Shown here in pieces: positions 24,965 through 33,794 of a stretch of 64,000 nt of DNA. Both the position numbers and the translations under genes were made by a program. The DNA comes from Rhizobium rhizogenes NBRC 13257 (GTDB lineage Bacteria > Pseudomonadota > Alphaproteobacteria > Rhizobiales > Rhizobiaceae), in NCBI RefSeq assembly GCF_000696095.1, contig NZ_BAYX01000008.1:124001-188000 (forward strand), written 5' to 3'. Within the stretch, counting starts at the first letter, position 1. Each line of letters begins with the position of its first letter. The notes beneath the pieces were generated by a model that was not told where the DNA came from, did no database searches, and was given only the letters and a program-made list of their open reading frames with translations.

Positions 24965-25818
24965 GCCAGCCGATGATGATCAACCGCTACAGATGGTATG
25001 AGCTCGTCGGCATCTATGCCGGAATCCTGCTGTTTCTCACCTTCGTTCTGGCGCCTTTCGTCGAAGGGTTTCTGGTGTCGCTGAAGCCGCTGAGCCAGCT
25101 TTTTTCGTCACCTTACCGCTTCATTCCCGAAAACGGGTCGTTCGAGGCCTACCGGACGATGTGGACCAGCGTGCCGGGCTTCGGCTGGTATATTTTCAAC
25201 TCCTTCCTGATATCCGGCACGATCACCATTATCGTGCTGGTGCTCGCAGTGCCGGCGGCCTATGCCTTCGCTCGCTTCGAGTTCAGGGGCGCCGGCCTGC
25301 TGCTTGGCGCTTTTCTTGCCGTCAAGATGTTCTCGGGCGCCGTCCTCCTGATCCCGCTGTTCCGGCTTATGCGTTCCTTCGGTGTGCTCAACACCTATTT
25401 CGCCATGATCGTGCCGGGCGTGGCCTTCATCATCCCAACCGGAATCTGGCTGCTGCACACCTATATGCGGCGCATCCCCCGGGAGCTCGATGAGGCCGCC
25501 TATGTCGACGGTGCGAGCCAGTTCTATACGCTGCGTCGCGTCATCCTGCCGATCGCCATGCCGGGCATCGTTGTGGTGGCGATTTCCTCCTTCATCGAGG
25601 CCTATGCGCAGCAGTTCATCTATGCGCTCACTTTCAATTCGAAGACCGAATACATGCCGCTGCCGGTAGGCTTGTTCGCCTATTTCGGCCGGCAGGAGGT
25701 CGTCTGGAACGAACTCATGGCTGCAAGCTTTGTCGGCATCGCGCCGGCGCTGGTCGTGATCTTCTTCCTGCAACGCTATCTCGTCAGCGGTCTGACCGCC
25801 GGCGCGGTAAAGCAATAA
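24961..25818 (+). CDS. Sugar ABC transporter permease, MalG/UgpE type
   Basis: A 285-residue CUT1-class permease with six predicted helices. Its EAA coupling loop reads LDEAAYVDGASQFYTLRRVI (near residue 180). It starts at an ATG overlapping the preceding stop and is followed after 37 bases by the substrate-binding protein gene. It pairs with the MalF-type subunit. The gene order oxidoreductase, permease, permease, binding protein, ATPase suggests a dedicated uptake system. Confidence 0.95.
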   Translation: MSQPMMINRYRWYELVGIYAGILLFLTFVLAPFVEGFLVSLKPLSQLFSSPYRFIPENGSFEAYRTMWTSVPGFGWYIFNSFLISGTITIIVLVLAVPAAYAFARFEFRGAGLLLGAFLAVKMFSGAVLLIPLFRLMRSFGVLNTYFAMIVPGVAFIIPTGIWLLHTYMRRIPRELDEAAYVDGASQFYTLRRVILPIAMPGIVVVAISSFIEAYAQQFIYALTFNSKTEYMPLPVGLFAYFGRQEVVWNELMAASFVGIAPALVVIFFLQRYLVSGLTAGAVKQ

Positions 25819-25855
25819 GCTAGACAATAACCACTAGAAAAAGGGGAGCTTAAAC

Positions 25856-27085
25856 ATGACAATCCATATCAAAACAGGGCTGTTCGCCCTTGCTTTGCTC
25901 GGCTCCACTGCGCTTGGCGCTGTGACCGTTCAGGCCGCCGACAAGGAGATCAGCTGGATCTATTGCGGCGACAGCATCGATCCGATCCATGTGAAATATA
26001 TCAAGCAGTGGGAAGACAAGAATCCGGGCTGGGCGGTCAAGCCGGAAGTCGTCGGCTGGGAGCAGTGCCAGGATAAGGCGACGACGCTTGCCGCAGCCGG
26101 CACGCCGGTCGCCATGGCCTATGTCGGTTCGCGCACGCTCAAGCAGTTTGCCGAGAACGATCTTATCGTCCCGGTCCCGATGACGGATGCGGAGCAGAAG
26201 ACCTACTATCCGGGTATTGTCGGCACCGTGACCTTCGATGGGCAGCAGTGGGGCGTACCAATCGCCTTCTCGACCAAGGCGCTCTACTGGAACAAGGACA
26301 TCTTCAAGCAGGCAGGTCTCGATCCAGAAAAGCCGCCGACCACCTGGGCTGAGGAAATCGCCGACGCCAAGACGATCAAGGAGAAGACCGGTATCCCCGG
26401 CTACGGCCTGTCGGCCAAGACCTTCGACAACACCATGCACCAGTTCCTTCACTGGGTTTACAGCAACAACGGCAAGGTGATCGACGGCGACAAGATCGTG
26501 CTCGACAGCCCGGAAGTGCTGGCCGCCCTGCAGGCCTATAAGGATATCACGCCTTACTCCGTCGAGGGAGCGACTGCTTACGAGCAGAACGAAATGCGCG
26601 CGATCTTCCTGGATGGCAAGGTCGGTATGCTCCAGGCGGGCTCGGGCGCTGCCTATCGCCTGAAGGAAACGAAGATCAACTGGGGCGTTGCGCCGCTGCC
26701 GCTCGGCCCAGCGGCCAAGGGCCATGGGACGTTGCTCATCACCGACAGCCTTGCCGTCTTCAAGGGCTCGGGCGTCGAGGACAAGGCGATCGAATTCGCC
26801 AAGTTCATCACCTCTCCCGGTCCGCAGGGCGAGTATGAGCTACAGGGCGGCGCCGGCCTCACGCCGCTACGTCCATCTCCGCAGGTCGACGAGTTCGAGA
26901 AGAAGGACCCCTTCTGGAAGCCGTTCATCGACGGCATCAGCTACGGTGGTCCCGAGCCCTTGTTCAAGGACTATAAGGGCTTCCAGAACGTGATGATCGA
27001 GATGGTCCAGTCGGTTGTCACCGGTAAGGCCGAGCCGGCGGCTGCCTTGAAGAAGGCGGCGGCTGATCTCGAGCAGTATAAGTAA
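25856..27085 (+). CDS. Sugar ABC transporter substrate-binding protein, family 1
   Basis: A 409-residue periplasmic protein with a signal peptide ([19 protein letters not shown], cleavage before ADKEIS). Family-1 features include [20 protein letters not shown] and [16 protein letters not shown], like binding proteins for oligosaccharides or glycerol phosphate. GGGGAG lies about nine bases before ATG 25856. Two cysteines in the first lobe (WIYCGDSID and GWEQCQDKA) could form a disulfide. It defines the specificity of the transporter. The cytoplasmic GH20 enzyme at the end of the cluster suggests a hexosamine-containing ligand, but this is inference. Confidence 0.93.
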   Translation: MTIHIKTGLFALALLGSTALGAVTVQAADKEISWIYCGDSIDPIHVKYIKQWEDKNPGWAVKPEVVGWEQCQDKATTLAAAGTPVAMAYVGSRTLKQFAENDLIVPVPMTDAEQKTYYPGIVGTVTFDGQQWGVPIAFSTKALYWNKDIFKQAGLDPEKPPTTWAEEIADAKTIKEKTGIPGYGLSAKTFDNTMHQFLHWVYSNNGKVIDGDKIVLDSPEVLAALQAYKDITPYSVEGATAYEQNEMRAIFLDGKVGMLQAGSGAAYRLKETKINWGVAPLPLGPAAKGHGTLLITDSLAVFKGSGVEDKAIEFAKFITSPGPQGEYELQGGAGLTPLRPSPQVDEFEKKDPFWKPFIDGISYGGPEPLFKDYKGFQNVMIEMVQSVVTGKAEPAAALKKAAADLEQYK

Positions 27086-27101
27086 ACCTTGCAGATCGTC
27101 G

Positions 27102-27127
27102 GGCCGCGCGCATTGCGCGCGGCCTTT
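27102..27127 (+). terminator. Intra-operon hairpin between binding-protein and ATPase genes
   Basis: GGCCGCGCGC (27102-27111) and GCGCGCGGCC (27115-27124) pair perfectly around a 3-base loop and are followed by TTT. It lies 17 bases after the binding-protein stop and before the ATPase start. It probably causes partial termination or protects the upstream mRNA, which would give more binding protein than ATPase. Confidence 0.65.
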
Positions 27128-27170
27128 CGAGCCCTGCCCGCCCTATGGCGGCGCCGTGCGGAGACAGAGT

Positions 27171-28307
27171 TTGGGACAGCTTCACCTTAATCAGGTCAAG
27201 AAATTTTACGGTCATTTCGAGGTCATCAAGGGCGTCGAGCTCGATGTGACGGATGGCGAGTTCATCGTCTTCGTTGGCCCGTCCGGCTGCGGCAAGTCGA
27301 CCCTGCTGCGGATGATCGCCGGTCTCGACGATGTCACCAGCGGCGACATCATGATCAACGGCCAGCGCGTCAATGACTTGCCGCCGGTCAAGCGCGGCAT
27401 CGCCATGGTGTTCCAGTCCTATGCGCTTTATCCGCATATGACGGTGTTCGAGAATATCGCCTTTCCGCTGCGCGTCGAAAAGATGCCGGAAGACAAGCTC
27501 AAGGCTCGCGTCGAGCACGCCGCCCGCATCCTGCATCTCGACCAGCGCCTGCAGCAGAAGCCGGGCATGCTGTCGGGTGGCCAGCGCCAGCGCGTTGCCA
27601 TCGGCCGGGCGATCGTCCGCGAGCCAAAGATTTTCCTGTTTGACGAGCCGCTGTCGAACCTGGATGCGGCGCTGCGCGCCGATATGCGTATCGAGCTTGC
27701 CAAGCTGCACCGCCAATTGCAGGCAACGATGATCTACGTCACCCACGATCAGGTCGAGGCGATGACCATGGCGGATCGGATCGTCGTCCTCAATGCGGGC
27801 GAAATCGCCCAGACCGGCGAGCCGCTGGAGCTATATCATAAGCCGGCAAATAAATTCGTCGCCGGTTTCATCGGCAATCCCAAGATGAACTTTCTGCCCG
27901 TTATTTGCAGAGGCGTCAGCGAAGCGGGCGTCGAGGTCGATTACAAGGGCCAGACGGCACTGCTGCCGGTCGCGCCGCGCGACGGCGTGGTCGGCAAGGA
28001 GCTGACGCTCGGCATCCGGCCGGAGCACATACAGCTTGGCGACGGCGACATCTCCCTGACGATCATGCCGTCCGTGATCGAACGTCTCGGCGCGCAGACG
28101 GTCGCCTATGCGGCGCTGGAAGCGGATAGCGGCGAGAATTTCTGCGCCACGCTGTCCGGCAGCATCGCCATCCGCCCGGAGGTACCGCTCAAGACCGGCA
28201 TCCGCGCCGCCGATTGCCATCTTTTCGATGAAGACGGCGTGGCTTTCGAACGTCGTGTCGAATTGACCGATATCGATATGGGGCTGTTGAGCCCGGTTGC
28301 CCCTTGA
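27171..28307 (+). CDS. ABC transporter ATP-binding protein, UgpC/MsmK/MalK type
   Basis: A 378-residue ATPase. Walker A is GPSGCGKST, the signature [14 protein letters not shown], and Walker [14 protein letters not shown]. The switch histidine is in [13 protein letters not shown]-terminal TOBE/regulatory domain covers about residues 240-378 ([13 protein letters not shown]). The start is probably TTG 27171, with GGAG six bases upstream, giving [17 protein letters not shown] 27156 is an alternative that adds five residues. It powers the two permeases upstream. MalK-type ATPases can also serve other CUT1 transporters. Confidence 0.93.
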   Translation: MGQLHLNQVKKFYGHFEVIKGVELDVTDGEFIVFVGPSGCGKSTLLRMIAGLDDVTSGDIMINGQRVNDLPPVKRGIAMVFQSYALYPHMTVFENIAFPLRVEKMPEDKLKARVEHAARILHLDQRLQQKPGMLSGGQRQRVAIGRAIVREPKIFLFDEPLSNLDAALRADMRIELAKLHRQLQATMIYVTHDQVEAMTMADRIVVLNAGEIAQTGEPLELYHKPANKFVAGFIGNPKMNFLPVICRGVSEAGVEVDYKGQTALLPVAPRDGVVGKELTLGIRPEHIQLGDGDISLTIMPSVIERLGAQTVAYAALEADSGENFCATLSGSIAIRPEVPLKTGIRAADCHLFDEDGVAFERRVELTDIDMGLLSPVAP

Positions 28308-28330
28308 CGCGCAAACGGTAAATCAGGGGC

Positions 28331-28480
28331 CACCCTCGTGGTTCGAGGCCCCGCCGCCATCGCCAACGCTCTGGCGACCGGGCACCTCACCATGAGGATG
28401 GAGCCGGCTGCCCTGTTCGGCGTAAAAGCTCAGCCCTCACCCTGAGGCAGGAGCGCAAGCGACCCTCGAAGGGCGAGGGC
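28331..28480. repeat. Palindromic intergenic mosaic element, copy 3
   Basis: This fills the gap between the convergent ATPase and aldolase/dehydratase genes. CCCTCGTGGTTCGAGG (28333-28348) and CACCTCACCATGAGG (28383-28397) are followed, after about 37 bases, by CCTCACCCTGAGG (28435-28447) and CCCTCGAAGGGCGAGGG (28463-28479). The same four modules in the same order occur at 9043-9221. It may act as a bidirectional transcript end as well as a repeat. Confidence 0.8.
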
Positions 28481-28496
28481 GGGTGAGGCGGGTTGA

Positions 28497-29600
28497 TTAC
28501 CAGACCAGCCCGCGCGCCGCGACGTCCTCGACGCGGGTGACGATGCCGTCGCGGTGGAAGACCATGCTGTCGAACAGGTTGGACACCACGCAGGTGTGGT
28601 TGGGAATGATGCGGACCTTGTCGCCGATCTCGGGGCGAGGGCCGGTGCATTTCGAAAGATCGATGACCCCATGCTCTTCCGAGAGACCGGTGATGACGGC
28701 CTCGGGATAGCCGACGACGACGCCGTGGTCTGAAAAACCGAGGAGATCGGAGGTCAGTGCCTTCGAGCCGGCATCGATGACGGCGCGGTCCGGCGTCGGG
28801 CGCGAGACGACGGTCGCGAGGATATGCATGGCGCAATCCTCCTCGCGGCAATGGCCGGCGCGCACCATGGAGCGGTCATTGTAGATATAGGTGCCGGCGC
28901 GGTGCTCGGTGGCAGCAGGCACCAGATGGGCGTCGAAAAGGCTCGGCGAGCCGCCATTGCTGACGATTGGGCATTCGATGCCGTTGCGCTTCAGAAGCGA
29001 GATGGTCTCGGCCAGAAAGGTCTGAGTGTCAGCGGCGCTGTTCGGCTTCGGATAGTTCATCAGTCCGCCGAAGACGAGGCCGGGCTTGCCGGCAATATGT
29101 CTGGCGAGAGTTGCGGCCGCCTCCGGCGTTTGCACGCCGCAGCGCCCGCCACCCGTATCGCATTCCACCAGCACGGTCAGTGGCTTGCGGGTCGCGAACC
29201 ATGCCGAGAGCCCATCGACGGTGTAGTTGCTGTCGGCCACGACTTTCAGCGCGGCGATGCGGTCGTTAAGCGCCGACAGACGGGCAAGCTTTTCAGCCCC
29301 GATGATGTTGTAGGTGATGAGGATATCTTCGAAGCCGGCATCGGCGAAGACTTCGGCCTCGGTGATCTTCTGGCAATTGATCCCCTTGGCGCCTGCCGCC
29401 ACCTGGGCGCTCGCCAGCGCGGGGATCTTGTGGGTCTTGATATGTGGCCGGAAGTTCAGTCCATGCGCGTCCATGTAGGACTGTACACGAGCGATATTGC
29501 CCGCCATGCGGTCCTCGTCGATGATCGGGCGCGGCGTCGAAATGTCCTCGATACGATCGCCCGGCTTGGGGCTGATTTCCGAGACGATATCATGTGCCAT
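28497..29600 (-). CDS. D-serine dehydratase / D-threonine aldolase-like PLP enzyme (fold type III)
   Basis: A 367-residue alanine-racemase-fold enzyme. The PLP lysine is in FRPHIKTHKIP (near residue 55). A C-terminal metal site reads PNHTC (His335, Cys337). In this family a His-x-Cys pair is known from zinc-dependent eukaryotic-type D-serine dehydratases, while D-threonine aldolases are reported with His-x-Asp. Dehydration of D-serine or a related D-3-hydroxy amino acid is therefore a reasonable guess. The frame is open 52 codons further, but ATG 29600 gives the right N-terminus. It follows the MlrC-type gene with one base between the TGA and the ATG. Confidence 0.85.
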   Translation of the reverse strand: MAHDIVSEISPKPGDRIEDISTPRPIIDEDRMAGNIARVQSYMDAHGLNFRPHIKTHKIPALASAQVAAGAKGINCQKITEAEVFADAGFEDILITYNIIGAEKLARLSALNDRIAALKVVADSNYTVDGLSAWFATRKPLTVLVECDTGGGRCGVQTPEAAATLARHIAGKPGLVFGGLMNYPKPNSAADTQTFLAETISLLKRNGIECPIVSNGGSPSLFDAHLVPAATEHRAGTYIYNDRSMVRAGHCREEDCAMHILATVVSRPTPDRAVIDAGSKALTSDLLGFSDHGVVVGYPEAVITGLSEEHGVIDLSKCTGPRPEIGDKVRIIPNHTCVVSNLFDSMVFHRDGIVTRVEDVAARGLVW

Positions 29601-29601
29601 G

Positions 29602-31077
29602 TCAGGCAATTCCCTCTTTTGCCGCGTGCGGATCGGCAACCATCGGCCAGATGTCCTTTGGCGCGCGGCGATAGGGCGTGCGCGCCGGATTGTTCGGATA
29701 GGGCGTTCCGGCCGAGCAGTAAAGGATTTCCGAAGCGATCTTGGAAAAGGAGGCATAGAAATGGTTGGTCGACTTGATCACCAATATCTTCTTCTGTGTG
29801 GGGTCGATGCCCATCACCGAGAAAAGCGTGGGATCGAAGCTTTGTGCCCGCGTCGAATTGAGGATGATATCGATGCCGTCGAGTTCGATATGGGCCGCGT
29901 CGCCGAAGGGCGCGAAGCTTTCACCGAAGCGCATCTCGGCATTGGCGACAAGGCGCATGATCTTGACGATGCCGTCGATGGGATTGCCGGTGCCCGGCGC
30001 CGATTTCGCGCCGAAGCGCAACGGGATCTCCGCGCCTTCGCCGGCGGCCATGCAGATCTGCACTGCCATCGGGTCCCAGATCGTGCCGATCGCCGTGTCG
30101 CGGGCACCTCGGTGGAGCAATTCCTGAAGGACAACGGTGGCGTCGCCCGCCGTGCCGCCACCGGGATTATCCCAGAGATCGGCGATGACGACCGGCCACG
30201 AAGTCGCGGCCATAGCCTCCGACACCGCCTGCTTCTCGTCGATCTGCGGCATGATGAAAGTGCCGCGCTTGGAAAAGAGTTCGAGGCCGAGGTCGCGGGC
30301 GAGAGCGGAGCCCTTATCCGGCTTGTTATCGGTGACGACCAGCAGCTTCGTACCCATTTCAGGGACGTCGCCGGCCATGAAGCCGTGGATGACGGAGATA
30401 GACAGGATATCCTTGTCGGCCTCTTCCATGGCCATGATCTTGTCGACGAAGGAGCGCATCGGCTCGCGCGAGGTCGGAAAGACATCGATCATCCGGCAAT
30501 CGAAGACGGACATGACGGGCTTCACGCGGCCTTCCAGCGTGTCGACAGCGATGCGCCAGAGATCCTCGGCGCGATCGACGAAGTCCGTATGCGGGAATTC
30601 CTTGAAATAGACGAGGAAATCCACCGCCGCGAGGCGTTTTTTCGTCAGATGGCTATGCGGGTCGAGCTCGACGCAGAGCAGGATATCCGGCCCGACGATT
30701 TCACGGACGCGGGTGAGGAAATCACCTTCGGTGTCCTCATAGCCATCGGCGACCATGGCGCCGTGCAGGCCGAGCACGACACCGTCGACCGGCAGGGCGG
30801 CGCGAAGCTGGTCGAGGATTTCGTCACGTAGATCCTCATAGGTCCGGCGGTTTACCAGACCGGCCGGATCAGCCCAGGCGGCGGTGCCCTCGATCAGTTC
30901 CCAGCCCTTTTCGGCGGCGACCCTGCGGCCGACCGTGATCGGCGCGGAGCAAAGCGTCGGCGTTTCCGGATGCGTGCCCGGCGGCGCATAGAGAGAAGCC
31001 TCAAAGGCGCGCCGGTCGACACAGATCGGAGAAAAGGTGTTCGTTTCGGTCGCGAGCACCGCAGTAAAAATGCGCAA
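29602..31077 (-). CDS. M81 family metallopeptidase (MlrC-like)
   Basis: A 491-residue protein of the M81/MlrC family (former DUF1485 plus MlrC C-terminal domain). Putative metal ligands are seen in VLGLHGAMVADGYEDTEGDF and CVELDPHSHLT, and further conserved blocks in NPGGGTAGDATVVLQ. MlrC of microcystin degraders cleaves a linear tetrapeptide to release the unusual amino acid Adda. The rhizobial relatives, often near ABC transporters, have no established substrate. No signal peptide is seen, so it is cytoplasmic. It lies between the NTF2-like gene and the D-serine dehydratase-like gene in one minus-strand operon. Confidence 0.88.
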   Translation of the reverse strand: MRIFTAVLATETNTFSPICVDRRAFEASLYAPPGTHPETPTLCSAPITVGRRVAAEKGWELIEGTAAWADPAGLVNRRTYEDLRDEILDQLRAALPVDGVVLGLHGAMVADGYEDTEGDFLTRVREIVGPDILLCVELDPHSHLTKKRLAAVDFLVYFKEFPHTDFVDRAEDLWRIAVDTLEGRVKPVMSVFDCRMIDVFPTSREPMRSFVDKIMAMEEADKDILSISVIHGFMAGDVPEMGTKLLVVTDNKPDKGSALARDLGLELFSKRGTFIMPQIDEKQAVSEAMAATSWPVVIADLWDNPGGGTAGDATVVLQELLHRGARDTAIGTIWDPMAVQICMAAGEGAEIPLRFGAKSAPGTGNPIDGIVKIMRLVANAEMRFGESFAPFGDAAHIELDGIDIILNSTRAQSFDPTLFSVMGIDPTQKKILVIKSTNHFYASFSKIASEILYCSAGTPYPNNPARTPYRRAPKDIWPMVADPHAAKEGIA

Positions 31078-31088
31078 CGCTGTCGCCT

Positions 31089-31574
31089 CTATTCCATCGG
31101 ATTCGGCAGGTAACCGGTGAAGCCCGAGATCTTCCAGCGGCCCTCATGCAGGCGGCAGTAATAGAGTGTCTGCCATTTCAGCACATCGACGCCGCCATCG
31201 GCCTTCTTCAGGCTGCCGTCGAATTTCTTGCGCACCAGCGCCGTCTCGCCTTCGATCTCGATATCTTCGAGCGTCGTGGTGGTGAAAATGGCAGTGCGGG
31301 GGTCCTCGGCGAAAGACTGGCGCGCGAAGTCCTGCGCTTGGCGCAGCCATTCGTCGCGATAGGCGCTAAGTGTCGGAAAGGCGAGGCGCCATTTGTCCGG
31401 GCTGATCTCGCGGCGGCCGTCTATGCCGATAAAGCCGTCCTCGACGAAATCATGCGCCACCAGCGACCAGTCGGCGGCGAGAAAAGCGTCGATGTCGCGC
31501 GGCACAAGCATCTCCCAGATTGCATGGCGAGCGGTATCGTCGGTAGGGAAGGGATTTTGGAAAGGATCGCGCAT
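31089..31574 (-). CDS. NTF2-like (SnoaL-type) protein
   Basis: A 161-residue protein with an NTF2-like pattern. A helical N-terminus (AIWEMLVPRDIDAFLAADWSLVAHDFVEDGFIGIDG, which sits around residues 18-53) is followed by strands ending in YYCRLHEGRWKISGFTGYLP. Such folds act as small enzymes or binding proteins. ATG 31574 lacks a strong ribosome binding site. GTG about 16 codons upstream is an alternative, so the N-terminus is uncertain. It is the first gene of the minus-strand operon with MlrC-like and D-serine dehydratase-like enzymes, divergent from ridA across about 110 bases. The function is unknown. Confidence 0.7.
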   Translation of the reverse strand: MRDPFQNPFPTDDTARHAIWEMLVPRDIDAFLAADWSLVAHDFVEDGFIGIDGRREISPDKWRLAFPTLSAYRDEWLRQAQDFARQSFAEDPRTAIFTTTTLEDIEIEGETALVRKKFDGSLKKADGGVDVLKWQTLYYCRLHEGRWKISGFTGYLPNPME

Positions 31575-31587
31575 TGGGCCAGCCGTA

Positions 31588-31602
31588 TTTAAATTCTTTT
31601 CA
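31588..31602 (-). promoter_or_regulatory. Candidate degenerate operator in the divergent promoter region
   Basis: On the minus strand this site begins TGAAAA and matches the dyad at 22799-22813 in 11 of 15 positions when aligned by eye. It lies between the divergent NTF2-like and RidA genes, where a shared regulator such as the RpiR protein would act. The assignment is weak and rests on context. Confidence 0.25.
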
Positions 31603-31685
31603 TAAATTACGATTTTCACTGGCCAAATTCCGCTTTCTATGGTCACTTGTCAACGTATCAAGAAAATAATTTGCAGGAATGGAAA

Positions 31686-32075
31686 ATGCCCATCAAGCGT
31701 TATGGCTCCGGCCAGACGGGTGCCGGTGGTAAGCCGTTGCCCTTCGCGCGTGCTGTCGAGGCCAATGGCTGGTTGCATGTCTCCGGCCAGGTCGCCATGG
31801 AAAATGGCGAGATCATCGATGGCGGTATCATCGCTCAGACCCACAAGACGATCGGCAATGTCATCGCCATCCTTCAGGAGGCCGGCTACGGCCTGGAGCA
31901 TGTCGTGCGCGTCGGCGTCTGGTTGGACGATCCGCGCGATTTCTGGAGCTTCAACAAGATCTATCAGGACTATTTCGGCGCTCATCCGCCGGCGCGTGCC
32001 TGCGTGCAGGCGTCGATGATGGTGGATTGCAAGGTGGAGATCGATTGCGTCGCCTATAAGACGCCGGACGCTTGA
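31686..32075 (+). CDS. RidA family protein (enamine/imine deaminase)
   Basis: A 129-residue RidA/YjgF protein. It contains the family elements LPFARAVEANGWLHVSGQ near the N-terminus and PPARACVQASMM, where the conserved arginine that binds the substrate carboxylate is present. RidA hydrolyses 2-aminoacrylate and other reactive enamines released by PLP-dependent dehydratases. ATG 31686 follows AGGA. The frame is open for 13 more codons upstream, but the family start fits 31686. The D-serine dehydratase-like gene nearby is a natural source of its substrate. It starts a plus-strand operon with RpiR, SDR and GH20 genes. Confidence 0.92.
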   Translation: MPIKRYGSGQTGAGGKPLPFARAVEANGWLHVSGQVAMENGEIIDGGIIAQTHKTIGNVIAILQEAGYGLEHVVRVGVWLDDPRDFWSFNKIYQDYFGAHPPARACVQASMMVDCKVEIDCVAYKTPDA

Positions 32076-32101
32076 TAGACGCCACGACAGGGGAGGGGCC
32101 G

Positions 32102-32965
32102 ATGGATATTTTCACGACCATGCAGGAGGAGAGGGCGCGGCTTTCGCAATCGGAAAACCGCATCGCCGATATCGTCCTCAACGACTTCGAATTTGCGGTC
32201 AACGCCTCCATCATCGAGCTCGCCGGCAAGGCGGATGTCTCGCCGCCGACCGTCACCCGCTTCTGCCGTCGGCTCGGCTGCGACAGCTTTTCCGATTTCA
32301 AGGTCCAGCTCGCCCGCACCGCCTATGTCGGCATGCGCTATATCCGGCCCGAGCCGAAGAGCATAGCACCGGCCGATGTCGCCCAGGACATCATCACCAA
32401 GGCGCAGAATGCCCTCTTCCTGCTGCATCGCGGACTGGATATCCCGGCCATCGAGCAGGCGGCGAACCGGCTGGCCGGCGCCGAGATGATCTATGCCTTC
32501 GGCTCCGGCGGCAATTCCTCGATGATCGCCAGCGAATTGCAGAACCGGCTTTTCCGCCTCGGCCTTCGCGTCACCGCCAGCTCCGATCACAGCATGCAGC
32601 TGATGATGGCCGCCGCCGCCAAGCCGGCGGACGTGCTGATCGGCTCGTCCTTCTCCGGCCGCAATGCCGAGCTGGTACGCGCCTTCACGCTGGCGCGCGA
32701 GGCGAAGGTGCCGACGATCGCGCTGACGCAGAGCCAGAGCCCGGTGGCGCTTGCAGCCGACATCACCGTGCCCGTCGATCTGCCGGAAGGCGACAATATC
32801 TATCGGCCGACATCGACGCGCATCGCCTATCTCGCGGTCGTGGACATTCTCGCCAGCCTGGTCGCCTACCGCATCCAGCCGCAGGCGACGGTGACCTTGC
32901 GCCGCATCAAGCAACAGCTCGTTGCCCATCGGGACGGCGACGACCGCCAGCTCCTCGGCGACTAA
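32102..32965 (+). CDS. MurR/RpiR family transcriptional regulator
   Basis: A 287-residue regulator. The N-terminal helix-turn-helix domain (residues 1-75) contains NASIIELAGKADVSPPTVTRF, and a C-terminal SIS sugar-phosphate-binding domain (residues 110-240) contains IYAFGSGGNSSMIASELQ. The family controls sugar and amino-sugar phosphate catabolism. GGGGAGG gives a strong ribosome binding site for ATG 32102. It is probably the local regulator of the three transcription units in this cluster, responding to a phosphorylated sugar intermediate. Confidence 0.92.
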   Translation: MDIFTTMQEERARLSQSENRIADIVLNDFEFAVNASIIELAGKADVSPPTVTRFCRRLGCDSFSDFKVQLARTAYVGMRYIRPEPKSIAPADVAQDIITKAQNALFLLHRGLDIPAIEQAANRLAGAEMIYAFGSGGNSSMIASELQNRLFRLGLRVTASSDHSMQLMMAAAAKPADVLIGSSFSGRNAELVRAFTLAREAKVPTIALTQSQSPVALAADITVPVDLPEGDNIYRPTSTRIAYLAVVDILASLVAYRIQPQATVTLRRIKQQLVAHRDGDDRQLLGD

Positions 32966-32989
32966 ACCCTATTAAAGAGGAAGAGCCAC

Positions 32990-33766
32990 ATGAGCAGATC
33001 CGTCGCCATCGTCACCGGAGCCGCCGGCGATATCGGCCGCGCCATCGCGAGGCGCCTGGCGGATGACCACGATATCGTCCTGCTTGCCGATATCGACCCC
33101 GCCGCCGCTGAAGCTGCCGCTCGCGAGCTTGGGCCGGCGGAACGCTTCGTTGCCGTGAAGGTCGACGTCACCAGCGAGGCCGATACTGTCAACATGGCGA
33201 AGGTCGCGGCCGGGCTGGGCGTGGTCAGGACGCTGGTCAACAATGCGGGAGCGGCACGTGCGGTCAGTCTGCACGATACGACGCCGGAGATCTGGCGCGC
33301 TGACAATGCGCTTAATCTGGAGGCGGCCTTCCTCTGCTTCCGCGCCGCCGAGGACATGCTGAAGGCATCGAAGGGGTCGCTGATCAACATCGCCTCGGTC
33401 AACGGCATGGCCGTCTTCGGCCACCCCGCCTATAGCGCCGCCAAGGCCGGGCTTCTGCATTTCACCCGGCTGGTCGCGGTCGAATACGGCAAGTTCGGCA
33501 TTCGCGCCAATGCCGTGGCCCCAGGCACGGTACGAACACAGGCCTGGGAGGCGCGTGCCAGTGCCAATCCGAATGTCTTCGAGGAGGCGCGCCGCTGGTA
33601 TCCGCTACAGCGTGTCGTTGATCCCGCCGATGTCGCCAACGCCGTGGGTTTCCTGGCAAGTCCGCTCGCTGCGTCCATCACCGGCGTCTGCCTGCCGGTC
33701 GATTGCGGCCTGACAGCCGGGCAGGCGGAGCTTGCCCATACATTCTCACAGTCCGACCATTATTGA
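32990..33766 (+). CDS. Short-chain dehydrogenase/reductase (SDR)
   Basis: A 258-residue classical SDR. The cofactor site is TGAAGDIGRAIARRL at the N-terminus, with VNNAGAA (near residue 83). The catalytic Ser is in NIASVNGMAV, and the Tyr-x3-Lys motif is YSAAKAG. It oxidises or reduces a hydroxyl/keto group with NAD(P)(H). AGAGGAAGAG lies upstream of ATG 32990. It follows the RpiR gene by 24 bases and precedes the GH20 gene by 28, so it probably handles the sugar released inside the cell. Confidence 0.92.
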   Translation: MSRSVAIVTGAAGDIGRAIARRLADDHDIVLLADIDPAAAEAAARELGPAERFVAVKVDVTSEADTVNMAKVAAGLGVVRTLVNNAGAARAVSLHDTTPEIWRADNALNLEAAFLCFRAAEDMLKASKGSLINIASVNGMAVFGHPAYSAAKAGLLHFTRLVAVEYGKFGIRANAVAPGTVRTQAWEARASANPNVFEEARRWYPLQRVVDPADVANAVGFLASPLAASITGVCLPVDCGLTAGQAELAHTFSQSDHY

Positions 33767-33794
33767 ACGCTTGTTGTTATAAAAGGGAACAGAC

